Counted from the first letter of the stretch, positions 9,364 through 18,914 are shown. The stretch is 64,000 bases of DNA from Methylobacter marinus A45 (GCF_000383855.1 NZ_KB912877.1:1336616-1400615); one strand, 5' to 3'. Notes: generated from the sequence alone by a model not told the origin. Made by a program: numbers and translations.

Positions 9364-10733
9364 GCCACCAGCTCCAGCACTGCCTTGGTAAATTTTTCGC
9401 CGCGATCCTGATAACTTTTAAATTGATCAAGGCTGGCACAGGCCGGTGAAAGCAATACGCTTTCACCGGCATCAGCCAGATTGGCGGCGATCTGTACCGC
9501 CTGAACGATATTTTCAGCGGCATAGATAGGCACACAGCCATTCAGCGCCTGCTCTATCAACCCCGCATCTTTGCCCATTAACACGACACTTTTGGCTTTT
9601 TCCTTGATTACGGGCCTCAATTCGTTCATATCGGCGCCCTTGGCATCGCCGCCGGCGATAAGGATCACTTTGCGGTCATAGCCCTGCAAAGCCGCGACGC
9701 AGGCACCGATATTAGTCGCCTTTGAATCGTTAACCCAGGTAACGCCGCGTATTTCGGCGACCCGCTGCATGCGATGCGCCAGTCCTTTAAATTTTCGCAG
9801 TGCCCTGCACATGGACGGCTCGTCCAGTCCTACAGCGGCTCCTAAAGCCAACGCGGCCAGTGCATTGGCCGCGTTATGCCGGCCTTCAAGCGGCAATTCG
9901 GCCAGCGGCATCAACAGAGTGTCGTCGTGCATCAGATATTCTGTATTAGCGTTTGCTGCAAGGTAAAAATCCGCATGCTTGCGGTTGATAGAGAATGTCA
10001 GCACTTTTCTATCCGCATCCTTCATCGATTCGACTATAGGATCATCAGCATTGATTACCATGACGCCATTGCCATTAAATACCCGGCGTTTTTCCTCGGC
10101 GTATTCGGCCATATCGGCATGCCGATCCAGATGATCGACCGTCACATTGAGCACGGTCGCAGCCGCCGCATTAAAAACGGTCGTCCTTTCCAGTTGAAAG
10201 CTGGAAAGCTCCAACACATACAGATCCGCATCCTGTCCCAGCAAATCCAGGGCCGGGGTTCCGAGATTCCCGCCTACCCCCACGCGTTTACCCGCCTCTT
10301 TTGCCATTTCCCCCAGCATGGTTGTCACGGTGCTTTTACCGTTGGAACCGGTAATCGCAATCACCGGCACATCAATGGAACAGGCAAACAAATCAATATC
10401 GCTGACGATTTTCGTGCCATTGGCAATGGCTTTGACAATGGCTTTTTCATTAAGCGACACACCGGGACTGACGACCAGATGCGTGGCAACATTAAAAGCC
10501 GCCTCATCGAATCCGCCGGTAAAAACCGCCGCATCCGGCATTTGCTGAGAGAGCATTTCCATTAACGGCGGCTTGGCTCGACTATCGATAATAGCGAACT
10601 TAATTCCCAAATCTTGTAAGTAACGTGCCGCTGAGATTCCTGTTATGCCAAGGCCGACCACTAAAACCTTGGCAGTCTGCGGGTCCAGCGCAAAATTCTT
10701 TTTTAACAATTCTGTAATCGCTGTCTTATCCAT
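9360..10733 (-). CDS. murD: UDP-N-acetylmuramoyl-L-alanine--D-glutamate ligase
   Basis: Cytoplasmic ATP-dependent ligase adding D-Glu to UDP-MurNAc-L-Ala. The 457-residue protein has an N-terminal Rossmann-like UDP domain (VVGLGITGISAARYL), the P-loop GSNGKSTVTTML, the ELSSFQLE segment, and the C-terminal HRMQRV and NDSKATN motifs of the Mur ligase family. It follows mraY by 4 bp. Nothing unusual. Confidence 0.98.
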   Translation of the reverse strand: MDKTAITELLKKNFALDPQTAKVLVVGLGITGISAARYLQDLGIKFAIIDSRAKPPLMEMLSQQMPDAAVFTGGFDEAAFNVATHLVVSPGVSLNEKAIVKAIANGTKIVSDIDLFACSIDVPVIAITGSNGKSTVTTMLGEMAKEAGKRVGVGGNLGTPALDLLGQDADLYVLELSSFQLERTTVFNAAAATVLNVTVDHLDRHADMAEYAEEKRRVFNGNGVMVINADDPIVESMKDADRKVLTFSINRKHADFYLAANANTEYLMHDDTLLMPLAELPLEGRHNAANALAALALGAAVGLDEPSMCRALRKFKGLAHRMQRVAEIRGVTWVNDSKATNIGACVAALQGYDRKVILIAGGDAKGADMNELRPVIKEKAKSVVLMGKDAGLIEQALNGCVPIYAAENIVQAVQIAANLADAGESVLLSPACASLDQFKSYQDRGEKFTKAVLELVA

Positions 10734-10737
10734 TTTC

Positions 10738-11820
10738 TTATCTCAATTTCAAAGTTGCCAGACCGATCAGCACCAAAATAACGGTGATGATCCAGAAACG
10801 TACGATAACCCGAGGCTCGGGCCAACCTTTCAACTCAAAATGATGATGAATAGGCGCCATGCGGAAAACGCGTTTTCCTGTTGTCTTGAAAGAGGCAACC
10901 TGGATAATCACGGATACCGTCTCCATGACGAAAACACCGCCCATAATCATCAGCACAACTTCTTGCCTAACCAGTATTGCTAGTACACCTAAAGCTCCGC
11001 CCAATGCCAGCGCGCCGACATCGCCCATGAATACCATTGCGGGATAGGCGTTAAACCATAAAAATCCTAAGCCGGCGCCGATTAAAGCGGCGCAAAATAC
11101 GATCAATTCCCCGGCATTGGGCAAATAAGGAATAGCCAGATATTCGGCAAATGTCACGTGCCCTGACAGATAGGCGAAAATACCCAGGCCGGAAGCCACC
11201 ATGACAGTCGGCATAATGGCCAGGCCATCCAGACCGTCGGTCAAGTTGACGGCATTGCTGCTGCCGACGATGACGAAATAGGCCAGCACCACATACATCC
11301 AGCCCATGTCCACCATGACGCTTTTGAAAAAAGGCACGATAAACTGCGTTTCCGCCGGCAGCACCGCCGTTTTATACAGGAAAACAGCGGCGATTAAGCC
11401 GATAGCCGATTGCCAGAAATATTTCGCTTTAGCCGACAAGCCGTCACTGTTGCGGCGAATCACTTTTCGATAGTCATCGACAAAGCCGATAACACCATAG
11501 CCCATGGTGACCAGCATAATGACCCAGATATAACGATTGCCGAGATCGGCCCACAGCAGGGTACTGATGGCAATCGCAACCAGAATCAGGGTTCCGCCCA
11601 TGGTAGGGGTACCCGATTTTTCATAATGCGTTTGCGGGCCGCATTCGCGGACACTTTGCCCAATCTTGTTACGGCTTAATTTCCTGATCATCACCGGCCC
11701 GACGATGAACGAAATCATTAATGCAGTTAATGCTCCAAGTATGGCGCGAAAAGTCAGGTAGTGAAAAACCCGAAACCCGCCCTCGAATGTCATTAAATAA
11801 TCCGCCAAATAAAGTAACAT
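10738..11820 (-). CDS. mraY: Phospho-N-acetylmuramoyl-pentapeptide transferase
   Basis: Polytopic inner-membrane enzyme that moves phospho-MurNAc-pentapeptide to undecaprenyl phosphate, giving lipid I. The 360-residue protein equals the E. coli length and has about ten membrane helices. Conserved cytoplasmic segments include GTPTMGG, the DD motif in [31 protein letters not shown], and the histidine cluster [11 protein letters not shown]. It lies between murF (3 bp) and murD (4 bp). Confidence 0.99.
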   Translation of the reverse strand: MLLYLADYLMTFEGGFRVFHYLTFRAILGALTALMISFIVGPVMIRKLSRNKIGQSVRECGPQTHYEKSGTPTMGGTLILVAIAISTLLWADLGNRYIWVIMLVTMGYGVIGFVDDYRKVIRRNSDGLSAKAKYFWQSAIGLIAAVFLYKTAVLPAETQFIVPFFKSVMVDMGWMYVVLAYFVIVGSSNAVNLTDGLDGLAIMPTVMVASGLGIFAYLSGHVTFAEYLAIPYLPNAGELIVFCAALIGAGLGFLWFNAYPAMVFMGDVGALALGGALGVLAILVRQEVVLMIMGGVFVMETVSVIIQVASFKTTGKRVFRMAPIHHHFELKGWPEPRVIVRFWIITVILVLIGLATLKLR

Positions 11821-11823
11821 TTT

Positions 11824-13218
11824 TTAAATCCTGAAATTTTCAACCAGAGCCGCCGCTACATTTTCCATGTGCCGTGCTCTAGACCCTTTGATTAAAATCG
11901 ATTCGTTGCCTTTTAGTTCTTGTTTTAATACATCGATCAACTCATTCTGGGCCTCAAAAAAAGTAGCGCCCTGACCAAAGACCCGTACTGTATTTTTGGC
12001 ATCGGCGCCCATAGCCAACAAGCGCACGACACCGCTGGACTTAAGCAATTCGCCCATTTCCTCATGTATTTTTTTACTCTCCGGCCCCAGCTCGCCGAAA
12101 GCCCCCAAAACCACCCAAGGGCTGCCCGGCATGTCTTCCAGCACGGCGAGTCCCGCTTTCAGCGAGGCAATATTAGCGTTATAGGTATCGTCAATAATGA
12201 TATTGCCCTGCCGGCTTACCAGTGGCTGCAAACGCCCTGTTACCGGCTTGACGCTTTCCAGTCCCTGTTTAATCTGGGTCAAGTCTATCCCCAAAGCCAG
12301 ACACGCAGTGGCGGCGGCAAGGGCATTAACGACATTGTGCCGTCCTGCCAGTTTTAACTCTACCGCCAGATCTCCCTGAGCGGTGACCAACTCAAATCCG
12401 GTAGCAAATTCGGGGCAGGCTATGCCTCCGGCATAGACACCGTTAGTGTGAATTTCCGTTTTGATTGACCGGGCAGTCACATCAGCGTCGTCATTTAAAC
12501 CGAAAGACAGGCTCTTACGGACTCCGGCTATGGCTTTCCAGTAATTGAAATAAGCATCATCGCGATTTAACACGGCAATGCCATCATCTTTGAGCGTCTC
12601 GATGATTTCTCCTTTCGCCCTGGCAACACCGTCCAAACTGCCAAAACCTTCTATATGCGCCGCCCCTACGTTCGTGATAATCACAACATCAGCCTGCACA
12701 TAAGTACTGGTATAGGCAATTTCTCCTGGATGGTTCGCCCCCATCTCAACCACGGCATAACGATGCCGATCCTCGAGCCGCAGTAAAGTCAAAGGCACGC
12801 CGATATCATTATTCAGGTTGCCTTGAGTAAACAATACCGGATCATTGACAGCTAATATGGCCGCCACCATTTCCTTGACCGTGGTCTTGCCGTTACTGCC
12901 GGTCATGCCGACCATTGAAACCGGTGCTTTTCGGCGCCATGCGCCGGCCAGTTCAGCCAGCGCTAAGTGGGTATCATCGACAATTATATGAGGCATTGCG
13001 GCCGTAACCCCTGTATGTACGATGGCCGCGGAGGCGCCTGCCCGCTCGGCCAAATCGACGAAGTCATTACCGTCGAAATTGTGCCCCTTGATTGCCACAT
13101 ACAACTGCCCGGGCTTAATGGCCCTGGTATCGATGCTGACCGAGGAGATAGCCATATCCCGCCCGACCAACCGTCCCTGCACACAGCGGGCGATATCGCT
13201 TAGCATCATCTCCATCAT
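11824..13218 (-). CDS. murF: UDP-MurNAc-tripeptide--D-alanyl-D-alanine ligase
   Basis: Last cytoplasmic Mur ligase; it attaches D-Ala-D-Ala (from Ddl) to UDP-MurNAc-tripeptide. The 464-residue protein has the P-loop GSNGKTTVKEMV, VEMGANHPGEI, HNVVNALAA, and the MurF C-terminal DDTYNANIAS and GSRARHME segments. Its first codons (MMEMM) overlap the murE stop as ATGA. Confidence 0.98.
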   Translation of the reverse strand: MMEMMLSDIARCVQGRLVGRDMAISSVSIDTRAIKPGQLYVAIKGHNFDGNDFVDLAERAGASAAIVHTGVTAAMPHIIVDDTHLALAELAGAWRRKAPVSMVGMTGSNGKTTVKEMVAAILAVNDPVLFTQGNLNNDIGVPLTLLRLEDRHRYAVVEMGANHPGEIAYTSTYVQADVVIITNVGAAHIEGFGSLDGVARAKGEIIETLKDDGIAVLNRDDAYFNYWKAIAGVRKSLSFGLNDDADVTARSIKTEIHTNGVYAGGIACPEFATGFELVTAQGDLAVELKLAGRHNVVNALAAATACLALGIDLTQIKQGLESVKPVTGRLQPLVSRQGNIIIDDTYNANIASLKAGLAVLEDMPGSPWVVLGAFGELGPESKKIHEEMGELLKSSGVVRLLAMGADAKNTVRVFGQGATFFEAQNELIDVLKQELKGNESILIKGSRARHMENVAAALVENFRI

Positions 13219-14687
13219 TGCGCCGCTCTCGCTTTTAATGCGTCAATCACGACTTGCCTATCGCTAAACGGTATTTTTACGCCATTGATCTCCTGATATT
13301 GCTCATGGCCTTTACCGGCAATCACGATACAGTCGTTTTTGCCCGCGCTTGCTAATGCTTTTTGTATCGCCTGCTCTCTGTTTTGTATCACTTCAACCTT
13401 ACCCGAACTGCAACCAGCCAAAATGTCATTCACTATATCGCGTCCATTTTCAAAGCGCGGATTGTCATCTGTCACGATCACATGATCCGACCAGCGCTCA
13501 GCACAAGCTCCCATTTGCGGACGTTTGCCGGCATCCCTGTTGCCACCGCAGCCGAAAACGAGCCATAACGCTTCTTTACAATGCTTCCTGACGCTGGATA
13601 AAACTTTATCCAGCGCATCCGGCGTATGGGCATAATCAACAAAAACCAGAGGCCCAGAATCTCCACCACCCAAGCGCTCCATGCGGCCGGGCACCGGCTC
13701 CATGCGCGTCAACCGGTCAGTGGCTTGCTTCAACGTAGTCCCCATTGCCAGCATAACAGTCAACACAGCCAGGACGTTCTCTATATTAAAATCGCCGTAT
13801 AACGGCACTTTCACCCGCTGCTGCTCGTGTCGCCAGCGTATGTCAAATTCAATGCCATCGGCTTTATGCAAAACATGTTCTGCCACTACGATCTCGGTTA
13901 TCGCCGCTTTTTTTCCCTTGCGGCTAAATCCCCATACGGCTACCGATTCAGGCACTGCCGCCATGATTTGCCCGCTATAATCATCATCCAGATTCACTAC
14001 CGCAAAAACCAGGCCGGGCGTCTGCAATAAAGCCAGCTTAGCCTTAGTATAAGCGTCCATTGAGCCATGGTAATCAAGGTGATCGCGGCTGATATTGGTA
14101 AATACGGCGCCTTTAAAACACACGCCGTTAACGCGGCCCTGCTCCAGACCGTGCGAGGAAACTTCCATCGCGACCATTTGTTTTTTAGCCTTGACGAGTT
14201 CACCCAGCATATGCTGAACAGCCAGGGCGTCGGGCGTCGTGTTCAGTGTATTGCTGAGTTTGCCCCACGTTCCCCAGCCGAGCGTACCGATAACGCCGCA
14301 ATCATCCATAAGCTGGCTTAAAAATTGACTGCACGAGGTTTTTCCATTCGTGCCTGTAATACCGATAACATCAATTCGCCGAGAGGGGTCGCCGTAAAAG
14401 CGCGCCGCAATCTCACCTAATGAAAATCCCAGATTTTCTACCGCGACAACCGGAATGGAGCCAACCCGCTCCGCCAGTCGTTTACCTTGCCCGGCTGGAT
14501 CAAAAATCACGGCGCGGGCGCCATTGGCGATAGCCTGCTCAACATGCATCAATCCGTGTTGCAAGGCACCGTTCAAGGCAATGAATGTATTGCCGGCGAC
14601 TACCGCACGGCTGTCCAAGGCCAAACCAGTGATGGTCACTTTATCGCCGACCACCGCTAGCCCGCTTAATAAATCTTCCAGTTTCAT
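13215..14687 (-). CDS. murE: UDP-MurNAc-L-Ala-D-Glu--meso-diaminopimelate ligase
   Basis: Adds the third residue of the stem peptide. The P-loop GTNGKTSCSQFL and the carbamylated-Lys region are present. The DNPR motif (in TDDNPRFENGRDI) is the known selector for meso-diaminopimelate over lysine, so the cell wall should be of the usual Gram-negative DAP type. The 490-residue length is normal. It follows ftsI by 7 bp. Confidence 0.98.
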   Translation of the reverse strand: MKLEDLLSGLAVVGDKVTITGLALDSRAVVAGNTFIALNGALQHGLMHVEQAIANGARAVIFDPAGQGKRLAERVGSIPVVAVENLGFSLGEIAARFYGDPSRRIDVIGITGTNGKTSCSQFLSQLMDDCGVIGTLGWGTWGKLSNTLNTTPDALAVQHMLGELVKAKKQMVAMEVSSHGLEQGRVNGVCFKGAVFTNISRDHLDYHGSMDAYTKAKLALLQTPGLVFAVVNLDDDYSGQIMAAVPESVAVWGFSRKGKKAAITEIVVAEHVLHKADGIEFDIRWRHEQQRVKVPLYGDFNIENVLAVLTVMLAMGTTLKQATDRLTRMEPVPGRMERLGGGDSGPLVFVDYAHTPDALDKVLSSVRKHCKEALWLVFGCGGNRDAGKRPQMGACAERWSDHVIVTDDNPRFENGRDIVNDILAGCSSGKVEVIQNREQAIQKALASAGKNDCIVIAGKGHEQYQEINGVKIPFSDRQVVIDALKARAAQ

Positions 14688-14694
14688 GGCCTTG

Positions 14695-16422
14695 TTATGA
14701 TGGTTTCTGCGTCAGCAATATCGGCATGGTATCTTCCTTATCGGGCGCAACACCCAGCACTCTTAATGCGCCAGCCATGACTTTGGAAAACACGGGAGCG
14801 GAAACCACACCGCCGTAGTATTGGCCCGCGGAAGGTTCGTCAATCATGACCACAATAACCAGCCGTGGATCGCTGGCTGGCGCCATGCCTGCAAAAACAG
14901 CCTGATAGGTTTTATCGAGATAGCCACCGGGGCCGGCCTTTTTAGCCGTTCCGGTTTTACCTGCGACTCTGTAACCATCGACTCGGGCTTCATAGGCTGT
15001 GCCGTCTTTCATAATCACGCTTTCCATCATCATCCTGACACGCCTGGCCGTCTTGGTTGAAAACACCCGGCGCATATCCTCATCTTCGTCCCGCTTCAAC
15101 AGGCTAACCGAATGCAGAATGCCGTCATCGGCCAAAGCCGTATAGGCTCTAGCCAATTGCAAGGCAGTCACATTCAAACCGTAGCCGAATGACAGGGTCG
15201 CCTGCTCAAAAACATGCCATTTATCATAATCAAGCAAACTTCCGCTGACTTCGCCAGGAAAACCGGCACCCGTCACTTTTCCAAATCCAAGCTTGTCGTA
15301 CAGCCCCCAAAAATATTTGGGCGGCATTTTCAATGCCATCTGGCTGACGGCCACATTGCTGGACTTCTTCAGCACTTCTGTCAAAGTCATTGTGCCGTAA
15401 TTATGTACATCCCTGACCAGGCGGCGCCCGACCCGAAGCATGCCATTGGTTTCAAAAACCTCGCCTGGATGAACATACCCGCCATCTAAAGCCGCCGCGA
15501 CCACAAAGGGCTTGACCGTCGACCCCGGCTCAAATACGTCCATCATCGCCCGGTTCCTGTATAAACTTTCTTTTAAATTTTTTCGGGTATTCGGATTAAA
15601 AGACGGCTGACTCACTGCCGCCAGAACTTCTCCGTTTTTTGCATCCAACACCACTAAAGTGCCTGACTTGGCCTTATGTTTTTCAACGGCCAGCTGCAAT
15701 TCCCGATACGCCAAATACTGGATGCGCTGATCAATACTTAAATCGAGATTTTTCCCTGAAACAGGCTCTTTAATACTTTCAATATCGTCAATAATACGGC
15801 GCCGCCCATCTCTGATAACCCGTTTACTGCCCGGAATACCTTTCAAGACTTTTTCATACCCTGCCTCAAGCCCTTCCTGCCCGATATCATCCACATTGGT
15901 AAACCCGACTAAATGTGCCGACACTCCGCCCGTAGGGTAAAACCGCTTAAACTCGCGCTCAAAAAAAACACCAGGCAACTTTAATTCTTTTACCTGATCG
16001 GCATACCCTGGATTAACCCGCCGAGCGATATAAGCAAATTGCCGGTTGCTATCCTCTTTAAGCAGCCCAGTGATTTTCCCATCCGACAGGCCCAGCAGTT
16101 TTTCCATTTGCCTGACTCGGTCTTTCGGAGCTGATTTAAGCTCTCGGGGATTCACCCAAATAGATTGCACCGGGGTACTGATAGCCAGCGGCTCTCCATT
16201 CCTATCTTTAATCATGCCTCTATAAGCGGACACCGACACGTCATCCACTTGTCTCATATCGCCCTGATCCTTCAGAAACTGCTTATTCAATACCTGTAAA
16301 TCGACCGCGCGCCCAACCAATATCGCCATGCAACTCATCATGAAAATCATGACGAATCTCCTTCTGCCGGAAAAATCCTCGGCTTGCGGACTTGCTTTCT
16401 TTTCGCCTTGAAAATCTATCAT
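14695..16422 (-). CDS. ftsI: Penicillin-binding protein 3, septal transpeptidase
   Basis: Class B PBP that cross-links septal peptidoglycan as partner of FtsW. The 575-residue protein has a cytoplasmic tail, one membrane helix at about residues 22-40, a pedestal domain, and the transpeptidase triad: S301 in GSTVK, SSN at 354-356 (KSSNVAVSQ) and KTG at 489-491 (VAGKTGTAKKA). It abuts the ftsL stop, consistent with co-translation of divisome partners. Nothing abnormal. Confidence 0.98.
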   Translation of the reverse strand: MIDFQGEKKASPQAEDFSGRRRFVMIFMMSCMAILVGRAVDLQVLNKQFLKDQGDMRQVDDVSVSAYRGMIKDRNGEPLAISTPVQSIWVNPRELKSAPKDRVRQMEKLLGLSDGKITGLLKEDSNRQFAYIARRVNPGYADQVKELKLPGVFFEREFKRFYPTGGVSAHLVGFTNVDDIGQEGLEAGYEKVLKGIPGSKRVIRDGRRRIIDDIESIKEPVSGKNLDLSIDQRIQYLAYRELQLAVEKHKAKSGTLVVLDAKNGEVLAAVSQPSFNPNTRKNLKESLYRNRAMMDVFEPGSTVKPFVVAAALDGGYVHPGEVFETNGMLRVGRRLVRDVHNYGTMTLTEVLKKSSNVAVSQMALKMPPKYFWGLYDKLGFGKVTGAGFPGEVSGSLLDYDKWHVFEQATLSFGYGLNVTALQLARAYTALADDGILHSVSLLKRDEDEDMRRVFSTKTARRVRMMMESVIMKDGTAYEARVDGYRVAGKTGTAKKAGPGGYLDKTYQAVFAGMAPASDPRLVIVVMIDEPSAGQYYGGVVSAPVFSKVMAGALRVLGVAPDKEDTMPILLTQKPS

Positions 16423-16695
16423 TTACGGTTTTATATAAATAATTTTTTCCCGTAAGGGCATAACCAGTTTCAATTGCTCCCGTGCTACCAGTTCAACCCG
16501 ATTCTGTTCCGTTAAAGTAGTCAGTTCCAATTGCAACTGCCCCCACTCCACTTCATACTGATCCAAAGCCCTTTCCTGTTTCTGGATCTCGATAAAAATC
16601 AGCCGCGAATAGTATTTGCTGTAAATCACTGCCAGTGCCGATATCAGAAGCACCATCAGCAGTGCTCCCACAACCAAAATTCGATCTGTCGCCAC
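16423..16695 (-). CDS. ftsL: Cell division protein FtsL
   Basis: Small bitopic divisome protein that pairs with FtsB and activates FtsWI. Only 90 residues: a membrane helix near residues 5-24 (ILVVGALLMVLLISALAVIY) followed by a periplasmic coiled coil rich in E, Q and L with heptad spacing. The start is GTG (16695-16693), placed directly after the rsmH TAA, so translation is probably coupled. Sequence conservation in this family is low; position between rsmH and ftsI carries much of the assignment. Confidence 0.93.
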   Translation of the reverse strand: MATDRILVVGALLMVLLISALAVIYSKYYSRLIFIEIQKQERALDQYEVEWGQLQLELTTLTEQNRVELVAREQLKLVMPLREKIIYIKP

Positions 16696-17622
16696 TTAAA
16701 TTCTCTCTGCCACCCGCATTACCGCGCTTCGTGCCCTTGGGTTTTGGGCAAGCTCTTGCTTACTGGCTTTTATTGCCTTACTTATTTTTTTAAAAAAGCC
16801 CTTATCAATATCAATCTCCTTGATAGGTAGCTTGCCCGGATTGTATCTGGCCCCTGACTCATCCCTGATAAAACGCTTTACGATCCTGTCTTCCAAGGAA
16901 TGAAAAGAAATGACAACCAACCGGCCGCCCGGTTTCAGGACTCGGGCCGACTGCTGTAACACATTTTTTAATTCCTCCAGTTCCCTGTTGATTTCAATGC
17001 GTATCGCTTGAAAAGTCCGTGTTGCCGGGTGCTTGTGTTTCTCTCTAACCGGCACGACCTCTTCAATCAATTCAGCCAATTGTCGAGTTGTTGCGATAGG
17101 CGCTTGAACTCTTCTTTCGACAACCGCACGGGCTATGCGTCGGGCAAAGCGCTCTTCACCATATTCAAACAGAACCTTAACAAGCGCCTGCTCATCAACA
17201 GTAGCCAGCCACTGCGCCGCCGATACGCCGGCATTACCATCCATGCGCATGTCCAACAGTCCGTCACGCAAAAAACTAAACCCTCGCTCAGGATTGTCCA
17301 GCTGAGGAGACGACACGCCCAGATCGATCAAAATCCCATCAATGCATCCGGTCAGCCCTTCCCTGGCCACTATATTTTCCAGTTCCGAAAAACAATTATG
17401 TATTAATTTAAAACGCTCATCCTTAAGCATTTCTTGTGCATAACCGGAATTAATTGCATCGGCATCACGATCGAAAGCCAGCAACCGTCCAGATGGCCCT
17501 AACTGATCCAGAATCCCTCGACTGTGGCCTCCTCGACCGAATGTACAATCCAGATAGATGCCTTCTTTTTTTACCGCTAACTGCTGCAGGGCTTCTGCAA
17601 ACATAACGGGCAAATGTATCAC
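16696..17622 (-). CDS. rsmH: 16S rRNA (cytosine1402-N4)-methyltransferase
   Basis: SAM-dependent methylation of C1402 in the 16S rRNA P site. The open frame extends upstream through mraZ, but the native start is most likely GTG at 17622-17620. It is 16 bp after the mraZ stop, preceded by GGGAG at 17631-17635, and gives 308 residues (E. coli 313). The protein then begins VIHLPVMFAEAL and runs into the SAM-binding DCTFGRGGHSRGIL. Other family segments are LIDLGVSSPQLD, ERGFSFLRDGLLDMRMD and VVISFHSLEDRIVKRF. A start at the first ATG would add about 76 unconserved residues. Confidence 0.95.
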   Translation of the reverse strand: MIHLPVMFAEALQQLAVKKEGIYLDCTFGRGGHSRGILDQLGPSGRLLAFDRDADAINSGYAQEMLKDERFKLIHNCFSELENIVAREGLTGCIDGILIDLGVSSPQLDNPERGFSFLRDGLLDMRMDGNAGVSAAQWLATVDEQALVKVLFEYGEERFARRIARAVVERRVQAPIATTRQLAELIEEVVPVREKHKHPATRTFQAIRIEINRELEELKNVLQQSARVLKPGGRLVVISFHSLEDRIVKRFIRDESGARYNPGKLPIKEIDIDKGFFKKISKAIKASKQELAQNPRARSAVMRVAERI

Positions 17623-17638
17623 TAACAAATCTCCCGTC

Positions 17639-18106
17639 TTAAAAGGATAAAGATCCGAGATCTTCCAATCCTTCATTATCATCGCCATTAAGCCATTCAT
17701 TTTCTTTTGCCGTCCATGCCTCTTCATTCCAGATTTCAAACTTATTAAGCTGACCAACCAGAACAATTTTCTTTTCCATTTGCGCAAATTTTCTGAGTTT
17801 TTCCGGCAGCAGCAATCGCCCCTGCCCATCCATTTCGCATTCAGAAGCATTGCCGATAACGAAACGCCTTAACTTGCCTGCCATCTTATTCAAGGTAGGC
17901 AATTTACTGATTGTCTGTTCGAGTTTTTCCCATTCAGGTAGAGGATAAAGCCACAAACAACCGCTTTCTCCAACACACCGCTCATCCACGGCAACCGTCA
18001 CAACCATTTGACGCTCGCAGCACTCCTGCAATTCCTCGCGATAACGCGTTGGAATAGCGAAACGCCCTTTGTCATCAAGATTGATTGAGCTGATACCGCG
18101 AAACAA
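17639..18106 (-). CDS. mraZ: Transcriptional regulator MraZ
   Basis: AbrB-fold regulator that represses its own dcw operon by binding TGGG repeats. The 155-residue protein has two tandem MraZ domains: N-terminal FRGISSINLDDKGRFAIP and C-terminal ECEMDGQGRLLLPEKL, each with the DxxGR loop. The start is TTG at 18106-18104 (TTG TTT CGC GGT), preceded by GAGG at 18113-18116; no ATG gives a better fit to the family N-terminus. It is first gene of the cluster, 16 bp before rsmH. Confidence 0.96.
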   Translation of the reverse strand: MFRGISSINLDDKGRFAIPTRYREELQECCERQMVVTVAVDERCVGESGCLWLYPLPEWEKLEQTISKLPTLNKMAGKLRRFVIGNASECEMDGQGRLLLPEKLRKFAQMEKKIVLVGQLNKFEIWNEEAWTAKENEWLNGDDNEGLEDLGSLSF

Positions 18107-18120
18107 GATTTACCTCAAAT

Positions 18121-18155
18121 TCCCCAAAAAACCATTTTTTTCCACTTTTCGCCAC
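18121..18155 (-). promoter_or_regulatory. MraZ operator: four 10-bp-phased repeats
   Basis: Read on the minus strand, four GTGG-like units begin at exact 10-bp steps: GTGGC (18155-18151), GTGGA (18145-18141), ATGGT (18135-18131) and GGGGA (18125-18121). A fifth weak unit, AGGTA (18115-18111), overlaps the ribosome binding site. MraZ is known to bind TGGG-type direct repeats spaced by 5 bp, so this is its expected target. It lies just downstream of the predicted start of transcription. Confidence 0.8.
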
Positions 18156-18163
18156 TATAATTC

Positions 18164-18192
18164 ACTATAGATTTCAAACCTGCCTGAGTCAA
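18164..18192 (-). promoter_or_regulatory. Sigma-70 promoter of the dcw cluster
   Basis: On the minus strand TTGACT (18192-18187) is followed after exactly 17 bp by TATAGT (18169-18164). Both hexamers match the sigma-70 consensus at 5 of 6 positions. Transcription should start near 18157, at the edge of the MraZ repeats, so bound MraZ would block initiation or escape. Confidence 0.8.
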
Positions 18193-18488
18193 GGACGATT
18201 TCATTTCTAATCTTTCTTTTTTGACAATGACTTACGTAACCTTAAAGCACAGGTTGAAGCGCATAAAACCCCTTGAAATAAATCTTATGCTTTATCAGAA
18301 AGTTAATTGATATTATGGCAGTAGTACTTTAAGGAAAAGCGTCTTAAAACCAGCAGACTTTACCAATAAAGAAAGGAATAAGGAGGAAGGAATTGCGGCA
18401 ATATTTACCGAACATTTTCAGACAACTCTAACTTCAAAAATGTTTATTGGATTGCGCCTCGAGGGTATTTTTTAAAGCGCAAACGAAA
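18193..18488. other. Gene-poor gap between mraZ promoter and rnpB
   Basis: No conserved gene is visible here. The plus strand holds one oddity: an AAGGAGG Shine-Dalgarno sequence (18380-18386), then 6 bp and a TTG that opens a 12-codon frame ending in TAA (18393-18431). TTGACA-like hexamers upstream lack a convincing -10. A 6-bp inverted repeat (TTGCGC/GCGCAA) just before 18488 is followed by no T-run on the minus strand, so a terminator for rnpB is not clear. Confidence 0.4.
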
Positions 18489-18840
18489 GAAAGAGCCGGC
18501 CTGTAAGCCGGGTTCTGTCTAGAACAGTCATTCATCTAGGCTGCAAGTCACCCTGCAGCTCAAGCAATCTACCCAGGAACCGCGCGGGCCACGCGTCTGT
18601 TCCTCTATTTGATCTTGCTCCGGGTGGGGTTTACCCTGCCACTCCTGTTACCAGTTGCGCGGTGCGCTCTTACCGCACCTTTTCACCCTTACCAATCCAA
18701 AGGACTGGCGGTATATTTTCTGCGGCACTTTCCGTAGGCTTACGCCCCCCAGGCGTTACCTGGCACCCTGCCCAATGGAGCCCGGACTTTCCTCCATCTT
18801 ATCTTGACGATAAAACAGCGACTGCTCAGCCGACTCTTTC
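18489..18840 (-). ncRNA. rnpB: RNase P RNA (bacterial class A)
   Basis: Catalytic RNA that matures tRNA 5' ends. Read on the minus strand it begins GAAAGAGTCGGC and closes with GCCGGCTCTTTC, the P1 pairing that sets the ends (about 352 nt). The universal core blocks are present: GAGGAAAGTCCGGGCTCC near the 5' end, GCCAGGTAACGCCTGG, GGTAAGGGTGAAA, the hairpin GGTGCGGTAAGAGCGCACC, AACTGGTAACAG, and the 3' block TAGATGAATGACTG followed by ACAGAACCCGGCTTA. A perfect GCGTC/GACGC inverted repeat at 18871-18882 lies about 30 bp upstream in the promoter region; a -10-like TAGACT precedes the 5' end. Confidence 0.97.
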
Positions 18841-18914
18841 AATGCATAGTCTATCACATTTATTAAACAAGCGTCTTGACGCGTTATATTAACGTTCAGG
18901 CTAAGCGTTTTTAC

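Noticed and set aside
9876-10565. 229-codon plus-strand frame
   Set aside because: It lies wholly antisense to murD, which has every expected motif; composition shows no family signature.
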